Made by a program: the position numbers and the translations under genes
The notes under the pieces: generated by a model
What the model was told of the DNA's origin: nothing
Seen by the model: the letters and a program-made list of their open reading frames with translations, nothing else
Database searches by the model: none
Origin: Chryseobacterium lathyri
GTDB taxonomy: Bacteria; Bacteroidota; Bacteroidia; Flavobacteriales; Weeksellaceae
Direction: 5' to 3'
Length of the DNA stretch: 64,000 bases
Assembly (NCBI RefSeq): GCF_003290185.1
Contig: NZ_QNFY01000011.1
Span: forward strand, 117,457 to 181,456
In this document: one piece after another, positions 8,471-17,658 of the stretch
How positions within the stretch are numbered: position 1 is the stretch's first letter
Layout of the letters: every line of letters begins with the position of its first letter

Positions 8471-8673
8471 TAATTTTTGCCGAAAAAGCAGCTACTTTTA
8501 ACAAAATTTAATATTAAAATATGCTTAAAATCATGTTTAAAATGGCTGCTACATGGTGTTTCCATACAATTTCTTTAGAAAAAATGATTATTCACACTTC
8601 AAGAAACTTGGATAAAATTACAAACTATAAATGATAAACATTAAAATTGAGGATTAAAATATTCTTAATTCTA

Positions 8674-8703
8674 TAAAAAAACCGCCTCATTTTTGAGGCG
8701 GTT
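8674..8703 (-). terminator. Terminator of the large T9SS protein gene
   Basis: On the minus strand AACCGCCTCA and TGAGGCGGTT form a 10-bp stem with a 4-nt loop followed by a T-run of about seven. It is 25 nt past the stop at 8728. Confidence 0.9.
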
Positions 8704-8727
8704 CAAATTTTAACCAGTTGTTATCTG

Positions 8728-11700
8728 TTATTGTTTAATAATTTTCACTATTGTTTCAGAATTATTGATTCTTACTAAATAAATTCCGGATATTAAAGAT
8801 GAAAGATCTGTTCTTTCGTTTTCAAACTTACCTGATTTTACCAGCTGACCGGATAGGTTGTAAATCTGATAATAATATTCTTTAGCGATATCATTTCCTT
8901 TGATATACAGCATATTCTTCACAGGATTCGGGAAGAACTCAAGTTTGTTCTGAGCTACTTTTTCCTTGATCACTGTTTTTGAAAGAACATCGTTTGCCTT
9001 AGCTAAAGCATTTGGCGCAACTGGGATGGTGAACGGTTCATACCTTCCTATTTCATTTCCATTGGCATCGTATTTAATTTCGGCACAACGGCAGGACATA
9101 GCTGCCTGAGGACGGAAACCGAATGTTGGCGTTAAGAAATAATAAGGATTGGAAGTTGTTTTAAATAGCATCCCTAAAGAGCTTCCACCGCTACCCTGGC
9201 TGGCAGATGTCCAGATACCAGAATACTGGAAAGCCTTTAAACCTGAGGTACCATTAAGATAATCGCTCATCGCATTACCTCCGTTAAAACCTCTTATACC
9301 CGTATTAGGAAATAAACCTATATTGTATTCTGGTCTATTTAATATATATCCGTAAACTACGGCTCCTTTTCCTGAATAATAGGCATATAGAGTACCGCCG
9401 ATATAGTTATATTTAGCCGGGTCATAATTTTCATATTTCACCAGTGCATTGATATCTCCCGGATCTACACCATAAGCAGTATTAAATTGCTTATTATAGA
9501 ACCAAGGTGTATTTCCTTTTGAAATAAAATTACCAAGGATAATTCCAGTAGAAACGCTTTCAAGATCTACTATTCTCCAGCCTGCAGGACATGGATCGTA
9601 TGCAGATTTTTCGGTAGCATGCCCCCATCTTTCCGGCATGTTTCCATTCTCATCAGAAACCCAGTCTAATTTTGCTGTATCGGTTTGATATAGATAATTT
9701 AGTGGGTTGTTAACAGAATACTTTACTATTTTCTTCAGTTTATCTGCTTTTGAATCGGATGTAGAAACATTAGCGGCAGCTGAATAGGTAGGATAAGCCT
9801 GAGTATAAGAAGTTAAATAATCTGATTCAGGCATATTAGCTGTATAAGGTATTGCCCCGGTAGTAGCATTGGCAGGGTTATTTTGTCTGAATACATTATA
9901 TGCAGCGTAATTGGTCCCATAGTTATAATAAGACGGTCCCGGATTGTAAAACACTGGCAATGGATCTTTTCTGCCCCATTGATAGTGTAAACCTCCACTT
10001 TCACTTATTTGAGCTAGTCTGGCTAATACGGCAGGATTTCCTGTAGGAAAGCTAGCTGTAGTAGGAGCAGCCAGACCTGATGCAAATACGGAACCAGAAG
10101 GTTCATAAATATGCTCATTCACCAGCTTATCTTTGGCTCCGAGATCCCTGTCCATAAAGGTCGTTTTCATTGGTACACCTGCACTGGTCATTGGATCTAC
10201 AAACTGCTCGTTAGCAGGAATAACCCCTCCATTCCCAGCGTTTTCAGGATCTACATCATACTTTGTGATTATGGATCTTGGTGCCCATATATGCCAGCTC
10301 CATAATACCGGATCATTATGCTTGTTTGCTGACCAGGTTCCACTACCCATGTGGAACGCAACCACAGCATTACCATATGTTTTTGAATTTAAGGTAACTC
10401 TTAATATGGCGCTCTCTATAGGGCCGTCTCCACCTATAATTTCCATTGTTTTGATCAGACCCGTATTGGTGGTCCAGACTACGGATGAGGTTTTCGTGCC
10501 GTCTGCCGGGAAAGAGAAGTCCGTACTTAAATGGAGTTTATACATTGCATATGCCTTTCTTAAAGGGATATCAATAATCCTGTCATTATCCCTGTTTGGA
10601 TCTATATTATTTCCGTTTGGATTGGGTGTTACCAGGTCAGAATTGGTATATTCTACATAACTGTTTGGAAGTTTGGTCCATGATTTTAAAGTTTCAGTAG
10701 AATAAATCTCGCTTCCTGAATAAACATATTGAGTGTCAAATTCCTGCGACATAGAAGCGGCGTTAGGGTCATAAATACAACGAACACCACCGCTGCCTGT
10801 ATAAGCACTGCTTGAGAATCTGTGCCATCCCGGTCTTGGCTTGGATCCGCTCAAAGGATCTGATATTAAAGCCAGTCCGGCAGCTCCGAATGAAGGATAA
10901 CGTACGCCATTGATAACTTCAGAGGCAGTCATGAATGTAGAAGTTAATAAACCTCCATCAGCACTCTGATCCTGGAAATTAAGAACTGGTGTGATCCATC
11001 CAGTTCCGTATTTTAATGGACCTGTTCCATTTGGGTATGATTCATAATTTCCATTAATAGGGAATTTGCCCAGATTCATTCCTGAAACCCCTGAAAAATC
11101 GAATCCAAACTGAGGATAAACCTTTATGCCCGGATAGTCTGCGTTTAATGTAGTAGCATTGAATTCCGGGTTAACGGTATTTCCGGTATGTTTTCCCCAA
11201 GGGCTGTATCTGTTTTCATCCGGCATTGGAGTTCCGGAATTTCTTCCTCCTGAAAAATAACTTGAAGGGACTCTCCAGTTACACGGACATGGGTCATATG
11301 ATGATTTCAATGCGTATCTGGTACTGGCTTCCCCAACAACAGCATCGTCTATATCGGAATAGTTACCCTGACGTGTATCTCCCCAAAGATCCCACGCGAT
11401 TATATTTTCACGGTAAGGAGGTTCATATTTCTTATATTTTTGTTTCGAGAACCATGTGGTGATTCCTACTGATGTCCAGCTGTTATCACCGTTCTGTTTT
11501 AAAAAGTCTTCACCATCATTTGATAATGTCTGGTCTTTTGTAGCAACAAAAATTGGTGTTGCAATAAAGCTGATAGGGTTTTGAATGGAAAACCGGATGT
11601 TTCCGTTTGGCGTATCTGTCCCCGTATTGATTTGGGTAGAATATTTATTACCTCTTACTTTTATGAATTTAGACTGGAAAGCCGGATCATTATAATTTAA

Positions 11701-13659
11701 ATTGATCTCTCCATTAATAGGATACAGGCTTAAGTCTTTAAGTCCGAATGGCGGGAACGGGTCTTTTCTTCCCCACTGATATTGAAGTCCGGCGGATTTA
11801 TGCCAGTCGTTTCCAACGAAACTTGCATTGGTAGCACCCAGGTTTCTGTCCATCCATTTCCAGTTCGTCACGGTATTTCCATCTTTATTCTTTTCAAAAC
11901 CATGATGGTAGGTACTTCCATTGATTCCCGGATCATCGGTAACCCATACGTGCCATGACCAGTAGATTTTGTCATTTACTTTGTATGATATTACTGCATT
12001 ACCTTCTTTTACTTTGTTGACCATTACCTTGATCCTGGCATTTTCTCCTGTCCCTTCTAAAGCAACGGATTTTATAAGTCCTGGTTCATCTTCCCAATAT
12101 AGTCCTGCCTTTGCAAGTCCCTGCTCAGGAATAGGTGTATAGTTGCCACTGTCATCCTTCATAAAATCTCCACCTTTGGACCACATTTCGTGAGCTTTTT
12201 TCACAGGAATATAAAGACCGTCCACATTAGTATTGTTTTTTGGATCCTTACCTGTGAAGATATAACTGTTCGGAGCTTTGGTCCAGTCTGCATAATCAGA
12301 TTGAGCGCCGGCATTTATAGTAAAGCAGGTAACAGGACAATCCTCCGTGGTTGGATTTCCGAAAATTCCTACATATTTTATAAATTTGTTGATCTCACTT
12401 TCTATATCCATCAAAGGTCTGGACGGACCATTCCAGCCAGTGATCACTTTTCGGTTTCTAATAGCTCCAACACCATACAGCGAAGCCTGGGAAGTATTAC
12501 TTAATGAAAAGTTCTCAGAACCCGGCCCTCTTTGTTTGTTATTAAGTGGAGGGTAGCCAAAATCATCAGTAGTATTATAGTTGCTTATGGCAGTAAGGGA
12601 AACGTATTGTCCATTAGCTTTATAAACTCTTAATCCAGTAATCTTACTAATTACAATAACTACCGGCTGCTGATTGGTGAAAACATCACCCAGCTTTTCA
12701 TTGATGTAATTATAAAGGTTGTAGTATCTGTTAAGAAGAGAATTAGGATTGGTAAAGTCTAAATATCCTCTTCCCCAGTCTTCTCCTCCTTCTTCCGGAG
12801 GTAAGAACCAGTTACTGAAGTTAATAAAGAAACTTTCATTAGAAAATTTTCCTGCAAACATATAAACAGGATCGTGATAAGAGAACTCAAAGGGACTTGT
12901 ATCACTATTCTGATAAATATATTTTTGGGAACTTGCAATAGTAGCAAGATTATTAGGGTTTGTAATATTAACAACCGGTGAATTAGCGTTGGCATTATCC
13001 AATGCTGCATTTCCCTGGAAAGATAAAACAATGTCATCCAGCTTTCTTGCCAAATGCTGCGAAGTCACCCTGTCTTTTACTCCCGAAACGGTTCCGTTGG
13101 AGTTGTATAAAACGGTTCCGTTTTTTTTAGGCGTGAATAGAATAGTGTATTGATTTTCATCCAGGTCGCAATTGGCGTAAGCATAATTCGATTGTTTGTA
13201 ATGGCTTACGGTTTTGTCCCAAATGACGGACTGCCAGTTGGTAATGGTGGCGTCTGAGCTTAATTCAACCTTAACGGAGTGCATATTCAAAGCCGATTGA
13301 GGTAATTCAAAATTGGCTGTAAGCTCTTCATTATATTCATAGTTTCCGGCAAAAGTCTTACACCATAAAGAGACCCAGTTGTTTTGGGCGTCTTTGTACT
13401 TGATGGTAACTTTTACATCTCCGGCGGTATTGGGTTTCTGGAAGTTTCCTTTAATAACCACTAACCCCTTTTCATTCACATTTTGTGGAATGACGATAAG
13501 AGGATCCAGATCATAGACACTCGGTGGGAGAGGTGCCCTGTATTTGAATCCAATACTGGTCTCATGATGTCCGGGAACGGGAATTGCCCTCGGGAAAGCA
13601 TGAGACGATGCAATATAAAATACTGCAGCAAAAATCTTTAGTGTCGATTTTTTTTTCAT
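8728..13659 (-). CDS. Very large T9SS-secreted surface protein with duplicated WGRKDP module
   Basis: This 1643-residue protein has a signal peptide (ends near SSHA, residue ~20) and a type IX secretion C-terminal sorting domain in the last ~70 residues (FFPNPVKNMLYIKG near 1575, then YNLSGQLVKSG, SGIYLVRI). The middle contains two diverged copies of a module: an -SY(I/V)- entry followed by IP(V/L)(K/R)KA, then WSWH(V/I)W, MDR(N/D)LGA, GLxYQWGRKDP and YDPCPxxWR. Copy 1 spans roughly 465-960 and copy 2 roughly 985-1560. The MDRNLGA/YQWGRKDP pattern is the Fibrobacter-succinogenes-type major paralogous domain found in Bacteroidota surface proteins, whose role is not known to me. Single gene with a 437-nt leader region and its own terminator. 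Probably an adhesin or surface-layer protein (inference). Confidence 0.85.
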   Translation of the reverse strand: MKKKSTLKIFAAVFYIASSHAFPRAIPVPGHHETSIGFKYRAPLPPSVYDLDPLIVIPQNVNEKGLVVIKGNFQKPNTAGDVKVTIKYKDAQNNWVSLWCKTFAGNYEYNEELTANFELPQSALNMHSVKVELSSDATITNWQSVIWDKTVSHYKQSNYAYANCDLDENQYTILFTPKKNGTVLYNSNGTVSGVKDRVTSQHLARKLDDIVLSFQGNAALDNANANSPVVNITNPNNLATIASSQKYIYQNSDTSPFEFSYHDPVYMFAGKFSNESFFINFSNWFLPPEEGGEDWGRGYLDFTNPNSLLNRYYNLYNYINEKLGDVFTNQQPVVIVISKITGLRVYKANGQYVSLTAISNYNTTDDFGYPPLNNKQRGPGSENFSLSNTSQASLYGVGAIRNRKVITGWNGPSRPLMDIESEINKFIKYVGIFGNPTTEDCPVTCFTINAGAQSDYADWTKAPNSYIFTGKDPKNNTNVDGLYIPVKKAHEMWSKGGDFMKDDSGNYTPIPEQGLAKAGLYWEDEPGLIKSVALEGTGENARIKVMVNKVKEGNAVISYKVNDKIYWSWHVWVTDDPGINGSTYHHGFEKNKDGNTVTNWKWMDRNLGATNASFVGNDWHKSAGLQYQWGRKDPFPPFGLKDLSLYPINGEINLNYNDPAFQSKFIKVRGNKYSTQINTGTDTPNGNIRFSIQNPISFIATPIFVATKDQTLSNDGEDFLKQNGDNSWTSVGITTWFSKQKYKKYEPPYRENIIAWDLWGDTRQGNYSDIDDAVVGEASTRYALKSSYDPCPCNWRVPSSYFSGGRNSGTPMPDENRYSPWGKHTGNTVNPEFNATTLNADYPGIKVYPQFGFDFSGVSGMNLGKFPINGNYESYPNGTGPLKYGTGWITPVLNFQDQSADGGLLTSTFMTASEVINGVRYPSFGAAGLALISDPLSGSKPRPGWHRFSSSAYTGSGGVRCIYDPNAASMSQEFDTQYVYSGSEIYSTETLKSWTKLPNSYVEYTNSDLVTPNPNGNNIDPNRDNDRIIDIPLRKAYAMYKLHLSTDFSFPADGTKTSSVVWTTNTGLIKTMEIIGGDGPIESAILRVTLNSKTYGNAVVAFHMGSGTWSANKHNDPVLWSWHIWAPRSIITKYDVDPENAGNGGVIPANEQFVDPMTSAGVPMKTTFMDRDLGAKDKLVNEHIYEPSGSVFASGLAAPTTASFPTGNPAVLARLAQISESGGLHYQWGRKDPLPVFYNPGPSYYNYGTNYAAYNVFRQNNPANATTGAIPYTANMPESDYLTSYTQAYPTYSAAANVSTSDSKADKLKKIVKYSVNNPLNYLYQTDTAKLDWVSDENGNMPERWGHATEKSAYDPCPAGWRIVDLESVSTGIILGNFISKGNTPWFYNKQFNTAYGVDPGDINALVKYENYDPAKYNYIGGTLYAYYSGKGAVVYGYILNRPEYNIGLFPNTGIRGFNGGNAMSDYLNGTSGLKAFQYSGIWTSASQGSGGSSLGMLFKTTSNPYYFLTPTFGFRPQAAMSCRCAEIKYDANGNEIGRYEPFTIPVAPNALAKANDVLSKTVIKEKVAQNKLEFFPNPVKNMLYIKGNDIAKEYYYQIYNLSGQLVKSGKFENERTDLSSLISGIYLVRINNSETIVKIIKQ

Positions 13660-14096
13660 ACGTATAAAATTAAAAGTGTTTTTGTGCGAAATAGGATACT
13701 AGGCTTAATAAGCTGTAGTGAATAACTAAAAACAACAATATTCTAATCCCAACCTGGTTATTGGTAAATGGAGCTTTGCAATAAATAAAATATTTACCGT
13801 TTCTTATATTAAAGACTAGGTTGGTGATTTAGATCAGATTCGTGAAAACAGGTTTCAGGAATGATAAAAATGGGGCAATATAGAAAACTGCGCCATGCTT
13901 AGAAAGTGAATTTTTTTCCATGTTGTTGTGTTTTAAAGTTATATTGTGTTTTTTTGAAAAGAGTTTAAAATTTTAAGCTTGCTCAAATCTTAAAAACTTT
14001 TTAACAAAAGTCGATAAAAAAATATTTCCCTACAATAGGGGAATTAAATTTTAAGGAAAATGTTATATAGATTTATAAATTTATAACAAGGATTTT
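13660..14096. other. Long intergenic region with nested inverted repeats
   Basis: 437 bases with no supportable gene on either strand. At 13748-13822 two inverted repeats are nested: CCAACCT...AGGTTGG outside and GGTAAAT...ATTTACC inside. A candidate terminator for the polysaccharide genes lies near 14015-14049. I found no full TAnnTTTG element for the large downstream gene. Confidence 0.5.
14015..14049 (-). terminator. Possible terminator at the end of the polysaccharide cluster
   Basis: On the minus strand CCCTA and TAGGG pair around a TTG loop (extended by TT/AA past one mismatch), followed by ATATTTTTTT. It lies about 50 nt past the last minus-strand polysaccharide gene. The stem is short, so the call is weak. 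Confidence 0.4.
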
Positions 14097-14648
14097 TTAT
14101 ATTTTATTATTGATATAAGCTTCCGTAGCACTTTCTGTCGGGTAAATTGTTCCGGGATTTCCAACTACCACAGAATTGGCAGGAACATCAAAATTAACAT
14201 ACGAATTGGGTGCAATTAAAACATTGTTTCCGATAGTAATTCCACCTACAATTACGGCATTGGCTCCTATCCATACTTCATCACAAATTGTAGGGAAACC
14301 TTGAAGCTTACCTCTGTTTTGTTGGCCGATCGTAACGCCTTGCGCAATATTGCAGTTTTTCCCGATTTTAGCTTTAGGATTGATCACTAAGCTTCCCCAG
14401 TGGCCTAAGTAAAACCCTTCTCCAATTTCCGTTTCGGGATAAATCTGATAGCCGTATTTTATTTGATAATGTCTGAGGACAAACTTCCAGAATATTCCTA
14501 AAACAGGCTTTTTATTATATTTCTGAGCTTTTCTTAGGATATAAATAAAATGCAGATTCGGATTGATACATTTTTTCAAGATCTCAAATGAAGAGAGCCA
14601 TTTTCCGCTTTCCCTGTAAAAATCCTTTTGTATGACAGTATAATCCAT
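14097..14648 (-). CDS. Serine-acetyltransferase-like hexapeptide acyltransferase
   Basis: 183 residues. After an N-terminal helical part comes a left-handed beta-helix with hexapeptide repeats: IYPETEIGEGFYLGHWG, then INPKAKIGKNCNIAQGVTIGQ, then VWIGANAVIVGGITIGNN and VVVGNPG. The GHWG...GVTIGQ arrangement resembles CysE-type serine O-acetyltransferases and the WcaB-like enzymes found in polysaccharide loci, so I expect O-acetylation of a sugar using acetyl-CoA in the cytoplasm. It follows a GT4 gene by 11 nt and is the last gene of the polysaccharide cluster. A true role in cysteine synthesis is less likely given the context. Confidence 0.8.
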   Translation of the reverse strand: MDYTVIQKDFYRESGKWLSSFEILKKCINPNLHFIYILRKAQKYNKKPVLGIFWKFVLRHYQIKYGYQIYPETEIGEGFYLGHWGSLVINPKAKIGKNCNIAQGVTIGQQNRGKLQGFPTICDEVWIGANAVIVGGITIGNNVLIAPNSYVNFDVPANSVVVGNPGTIYPTESATEAYINNKI

Positions 14649-14659
14649 TTTAAGTTTTT

Positions 14660-15811
14660 TTATAATTCATCAATGATTTCCTGAAGCTGTGCCACAGATT
14701 TCTGCAGTACAAAAGGCAGATCAGTCATTGCAATTTCTTTTTCATAGTGAGCTGCAAGCTCATGGTTGGTAAGAAGCTTCTTCATCCCCTCATAAATTCC
14801 ATCCTCTGAATTTGGAATAATGACACCCAATTTTCCTTCCTGGAGAAGATCTTTTATTCCAGAAACATCTGTAGAGACAATTGGTTTGTTCAAAATCAAA
14901 GCTTCCGCGATAATGGTAGGGAAACCTTCATGTCTTGAAGACATCACATAAAAATCTGCCCTTTTCAGATAAGGGTAGGGATTACTTCTAAAGCCTAGCA
15001 TCTTCACAGTTTCCTGAAGACCCAATTGGTTAAGCTTGGCCTGAATATTTTCAAAATCAAAACCATCACCAATAATGATAATCTGGTGTTTCAGTCCCTC
15101 GTCGATCAGTTTTTTATGCACTTCCAGAAGCCTGTCGTAGCCTTTCTGCGGATAAACCGTTCCAATGGTGATAAAAGTAGGAAGACTACTGGAAAAGGGA
15201 TAATCATCAATTGCTGTATTTGCCTTGTTGAGAGTATCATCTTTATCTATCGGGTTATAAATTTTAATAACCGCCTGCTTTTCCATATCAGTTTTTGCCA
15301 CCTTCTGCATTTCCTCTTTCAGCTTATTGGAAATAACCAGTATCCTGTCAAAGCGGAAAAGCTGTCTGATCACATCCGGCGTATATTCTTTCAGATTAAA
15401 AATGTCGTTCTGTATCCAGATAATTTTTTTTGAATCCTTTTGAGGACTGGAAAGAAGTTCTCTGTACATTCCGTGAATAGCTGCTATTTCCACATCGTAC
15501 TTTTTATTTTTCAGAATAAACCGGTAAAGAAGAGCCGGAAACCAGAGAAATAGCTTCTGATAAAGCACTCTGAATGCTTTCACAGGGATTTCGTGAGGTC
15601 TGTTGGTGGTAATCATCTCACCCTTAAGAAGATATTGCAGATTGACCCATGACGGAACCTCCTTGATATACATTCCTGTATAAAGATTGATCAGCAGGTC
15701 TATTTCATATTTATCTTCAGGAAGGTTTTTGAGAAAGTTGATGAGAACTTTTTCTGCACCGCCATGCCGGAGAGAGCCTATACGAATAAGAACTTTCTTT
15801 TTTTGTGACAT
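14660..15811 (-). CDS. Glycosyltransferase, GT4 family
   Basis: 383 residues with a GT-B fold. The N-terminal donor-independent domain begins with LIRIGSLRHGGAEKVL (HGGAEKV 16-22). The C-terminal nucleotide-sugar domain contains FITIGTVYPQKGYD near 213-226 and SSRHEGFPTIIAEAL at 291-305, with the E295/E303 pair (EX7E motif) that holds the donor in retaining GT4 enzymes. It should add a sugar from an NDP donor to the growing lipid-linked glycan on the cytoplasmic face. It directly abuts the acyltransferase gene upstream (15812) and is paralogous to the GT4 at 18413. Specificity cannot be read from the sequence. Confidence 0.87.
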   Translation of the reverse strand: MSQKKKVLIRIGSLRHGGAEKVLINFLKNLPEDKYEIDLLINLYTGMYIKEVPSWVNLQYLLKGEMITTNRPHEIPVKAFRVLYQKLFLWFPALLYRFILKNKKYDVEIAAIHGMYRELLSSPQKDSKKIIWIQNDIFNLKEYTPDVIRQLFRFDRILVISNKLKEEMQKVAKTDMEKQAVIKIYNPIDKDDTLNKANTAIDDYPFSSSLPTFITIGTVYPQKGYDRLLEVHKKLIDEGLKHQIIIIGDGFDFENIQAKLNQLGLQETVKMLGFRSNPYPYLKRADFYVMSSRHEGFPTIIAEALILNKPIVSTDVSGIKDLLQEGKLGVIIPNSEDGIYEGMKKLLTNHELAAHYEKEIAMTDLPFVLQKSVAQLQEIIDEL

Positions 15812-16375
15812 TTATTTTTTTACGGGTTTATAATTGTGAGGGAGATTTTTGATGAGGTATTTTTCTAAAGCAGATCGGTCAGCTTCCAGCTCTAAAGGGT
15901 AAACCGTATTGTTGTCTAATAATTTTTCGCCATACTGCTCAATGGTACAGATAAATTTTGCAGGAGCTCCTGCATACACTGAATTATCAGGAATGGAACT
16001 GCTGACAACACTTAATGAACCTACAATACAATTGCTTCCGATAGAAACCCCGGGTAAAAGAATAGTGCCTTTTCCAATAAAAGTATTGTTGCCGATTTTT
16101 ATTCTTCCGAAAGTTCTTCCGTTTTTATATTTCTCAATTCTTTTGGTTACCCGGCCATCTCCGCCGTGATTGATGAAAGAAACACCTTCTGCAATCGTTA
16201 CATTATCACCCATTTCTATAAGAAAACATTCTGAGCCAAAGTTTGGAATACCTTGAACATACAGATTGTTACCAACTTTCATTCCTCGATGAATGGCTAC
16301 TTTTATAGCAGCATTTTTCACTAAGTCTTCATACAGGGAACGGATTTTCAATATGATTCTAAATAGGAGCATCAT
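15812..16375 (-). CDS. Left-handed beta-helix acyltransferase
   Basis: 187 residues built of hexapeptide repeats: VGNNLYVQGIPNFG, MGDNVTIAEGVSFINHGG, IGNNTFIGKGTILLPGVSIGSNCIVG and VYAGAPAKFI. The INHGGDG segment supplies the conserved His of the LbH acetyltransferase active site. It resembles the maltose/galactoside O-acetyltransferase and WbbJ groups. It probably acetylates a sugar hydroxyl or amine. It is divergently arranged with the KAS III gene at 16420 (44-nt gap), so this gap must hold two promoters. I cannot identify them with confidence. Confidence 0.8.
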   Translation of the reverse strand: MMLLFRIILKIRSLYEDLVKNAAIKVAIHRGMKVGNNLYVQGIPNFGSECFLIEMGDNVTIAEGVSFINHGGDGRVTKRIEKYKNGRTFGRIKIGNNTFIGKGTILLPGVSIGSNCIVGSLSVVSSSIPDNSVYAGAPAKFICTIEQYGEKLLDNNTVYPLELEADRSALEKYLIKNLPHNYKPVKK

Positions 16376-16419
16376 TATTGTGAATTTGTTTTTTATTTTT
16401 ACAAAGAAAAAGAATTTCT

Positions 16420-17394
16420 ATGATAAAAGTTTCCAAAATAGAATATTATTTGCCCGATAAGGTTCTGACCAACGAGGATCTTGAGAAAGAATTTCCTGAC
16501 TGGAGCTCTGATAGAATTCATGAAAAAATAGGGATCAGACAGCGCCATATTTCTTCAGACAACGAAACTGTTCTTGAGCTTGCTGTAAAATCTTCAGAAA
16601 AACTTTTCGCGAACTATGACAGGAATAAGGTCGATTTTATTCTCTTTTGTACCCAGAGTCCGGATTATTTTCTTCCCACTACCGCCTGTATTCTTCAGGA
16701 TAGACTGGGCCTTAGAAGGAATATCGGAGCAATGGATTTTAATCTTGGATGCTCCGGATTCATTTATGGACTGGCTTTTGCTAAAGGATTGGTAGCAGCC
16801 GGTATTGCGAAAAGTATTTTACTGATCACATCAGAAACCTATACAAAGCATATCAATCCAAAAGATAAAGCCAACCGAAGCATATTCGGGGACGCATCAG
16901 CTTCTGTAATTGTAGAGAAGGATGAAAATGCTAAGGATTATCAGTTCTGCCTGGGTACAGACGGGAGTGGTGCCGAAAATCTTATTGTAAAGAAAGGAGC
17001 TTTCAAAAAAGATTTTGAACTTAATCCTGAAAATGATTTTGATCCGGAGAATCTTTACATGAACGGACCCGAAATTTTTAATTTTACCATCGAAAATATT
17101 CCGGGACTGGTAAAGGAAACCTTGGAAACAAATGGGCTGACGATGGAAGATATTGATCATTTTGTTTTCCATCAGGCCAATTCTTTTATGCTGAATTATT
17201 TAAGGAAGAAAACTAAAATACCGGCAGAAAAGTTTTATATCGATATGGAAAACACTGGAAATACTGTTTCGGCAACCATTCCAATTGCCCTGAAAGATAT
17301 GATGGAAAAGGGAAGGCTGAAAAAAGGAGACAGGGTATTGATGGCAGGTTTTGGAGTAGGATATTCCTGGGGAGCAACCGTGCTGGAAACTTGA
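16420..17394 (+). CDS. 3-oxoacyl-ACP synthase III-like enzyme (KAS III), paralogue 1
   Basis: 324 residues with the FabH fold and complete catalytic triad: Cys111 in LGCSGF, His251 in FHQAN and Asn281 in GNTVS. KAS III condenses an acyl-CoA starter with malonyl-ACP to a 3-ketoacyl-ACP. The following ACP and SDR reductase genes indicate a dedicated short pathway to a 3-hydroxyacyl-ACP and not the housekeeping fatty-acid route. It is strongly similar to the KAS III at 53061 (shared KFPDW/EFPDW, EKIGIR, CTQSPDYFLP, SETY.KHI motifs). It opens a plus-strand island within the minus-strand cluster. The starter acyl group is unknown. Confidence 0.92.
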   Translation: MIKVSKIEYYLPDKVLTNEDLEKEFPDWSSDRIHEKIGIRQRHISSDNETVLELAVKSSEKLFANYDRNKVDFILFCTQSPDYFLPTTACILQDRLGLRRNIGAMDFNLGCSGFIYGLAFAKGLVAAGIAKSILLITSETYTKHINPKDKANRSIFGDASASVIVEKDENAKDYQFCLGTDGSGAENLIVKKGAFKKDFELNPENDFDPENLYMNGPEIFNFTIENIPGLVKETLETNGLTMEDIDHFVFHQANSFMLNYLRKKTKIPAEKFYIDMENTGNTVSATIPIALKDMMEKGRLKKGDRVLMAGFGVGYSWGATVLET

Positions 17395-17424
17395 AATAGA
17401 ATATAATGTAGTAAAATAAAATAT

Positions 17425-17658
17425 ATGAAGACATCCGTTTTTTTAGAGAAATTGCAAGAAGAATTAGAAGAAAAGGAAACATTAACAATCGAAACAAACT
17501 TAAAACAGCTGGAAAGCTATGATTCCATCAGCCTGCTTTCTGTAATTGCATTTGTTGATGAGAGTTTCGATAAGAAAATTGATTCAAATTATTTTAAAGA
17601 TATAGAAACTGTTTCTGATCTTATGAATATTATCGGTAAAGAAAACTTCGAAGATTAG
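17425..17658 (+). CDS. Acyl carrier protein 1
   Basis: A small acidic 77-residue protein of the ACP fold. The phosphopantetheine attachment site is Ser34 in YDSISLLS, in the place of the usual DSL motif. It lies 30 nt after the KAS III gene and its stop overlaps the GTG start of the SDR gene by one base, so the three are translationally linked. It should carry the acyl chain made by the KAS III and reduced by the SDR. It is too divergent to be the housekeeping AcpP (Ile in place of Leu after the Ser, unusual helix I). Confidence 0.85.
   Translation: MKTSVFLEKLQEELEEKETLTIETNLKQLESYDSISLLSVIAFVDESFDKKIDSNYFKDIETVSDLMNIIGKENFED

Larger units (their letters stand above)
8379..8727. other. Intergenic region, divergence-free AT-rich spacer
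   Basis: About 350 bases without a convincing gene. It holds a minus-strand -7-like element near 8463 for carbonic anhydrase 2 and the terminator of the large T9SS protein gene at 8674-8703. The rest is AT-rich and I see no structured element in it. Confidence 0.6.

Noticed and set aside
10133..10660. 175-codon plus-strand ORF
   Set aside because: It lies fully antisense to the large T9SS protein gene, has no recognisable motif and no promoter. It is a shadow of the real gene.
14062..14087. AT-only palindrome GTTATA...TATAAC
   Set aside because: Only A-T pairs, unstable, and overlapping ordinary AT-rich sequence. It is not a convincing terminator.
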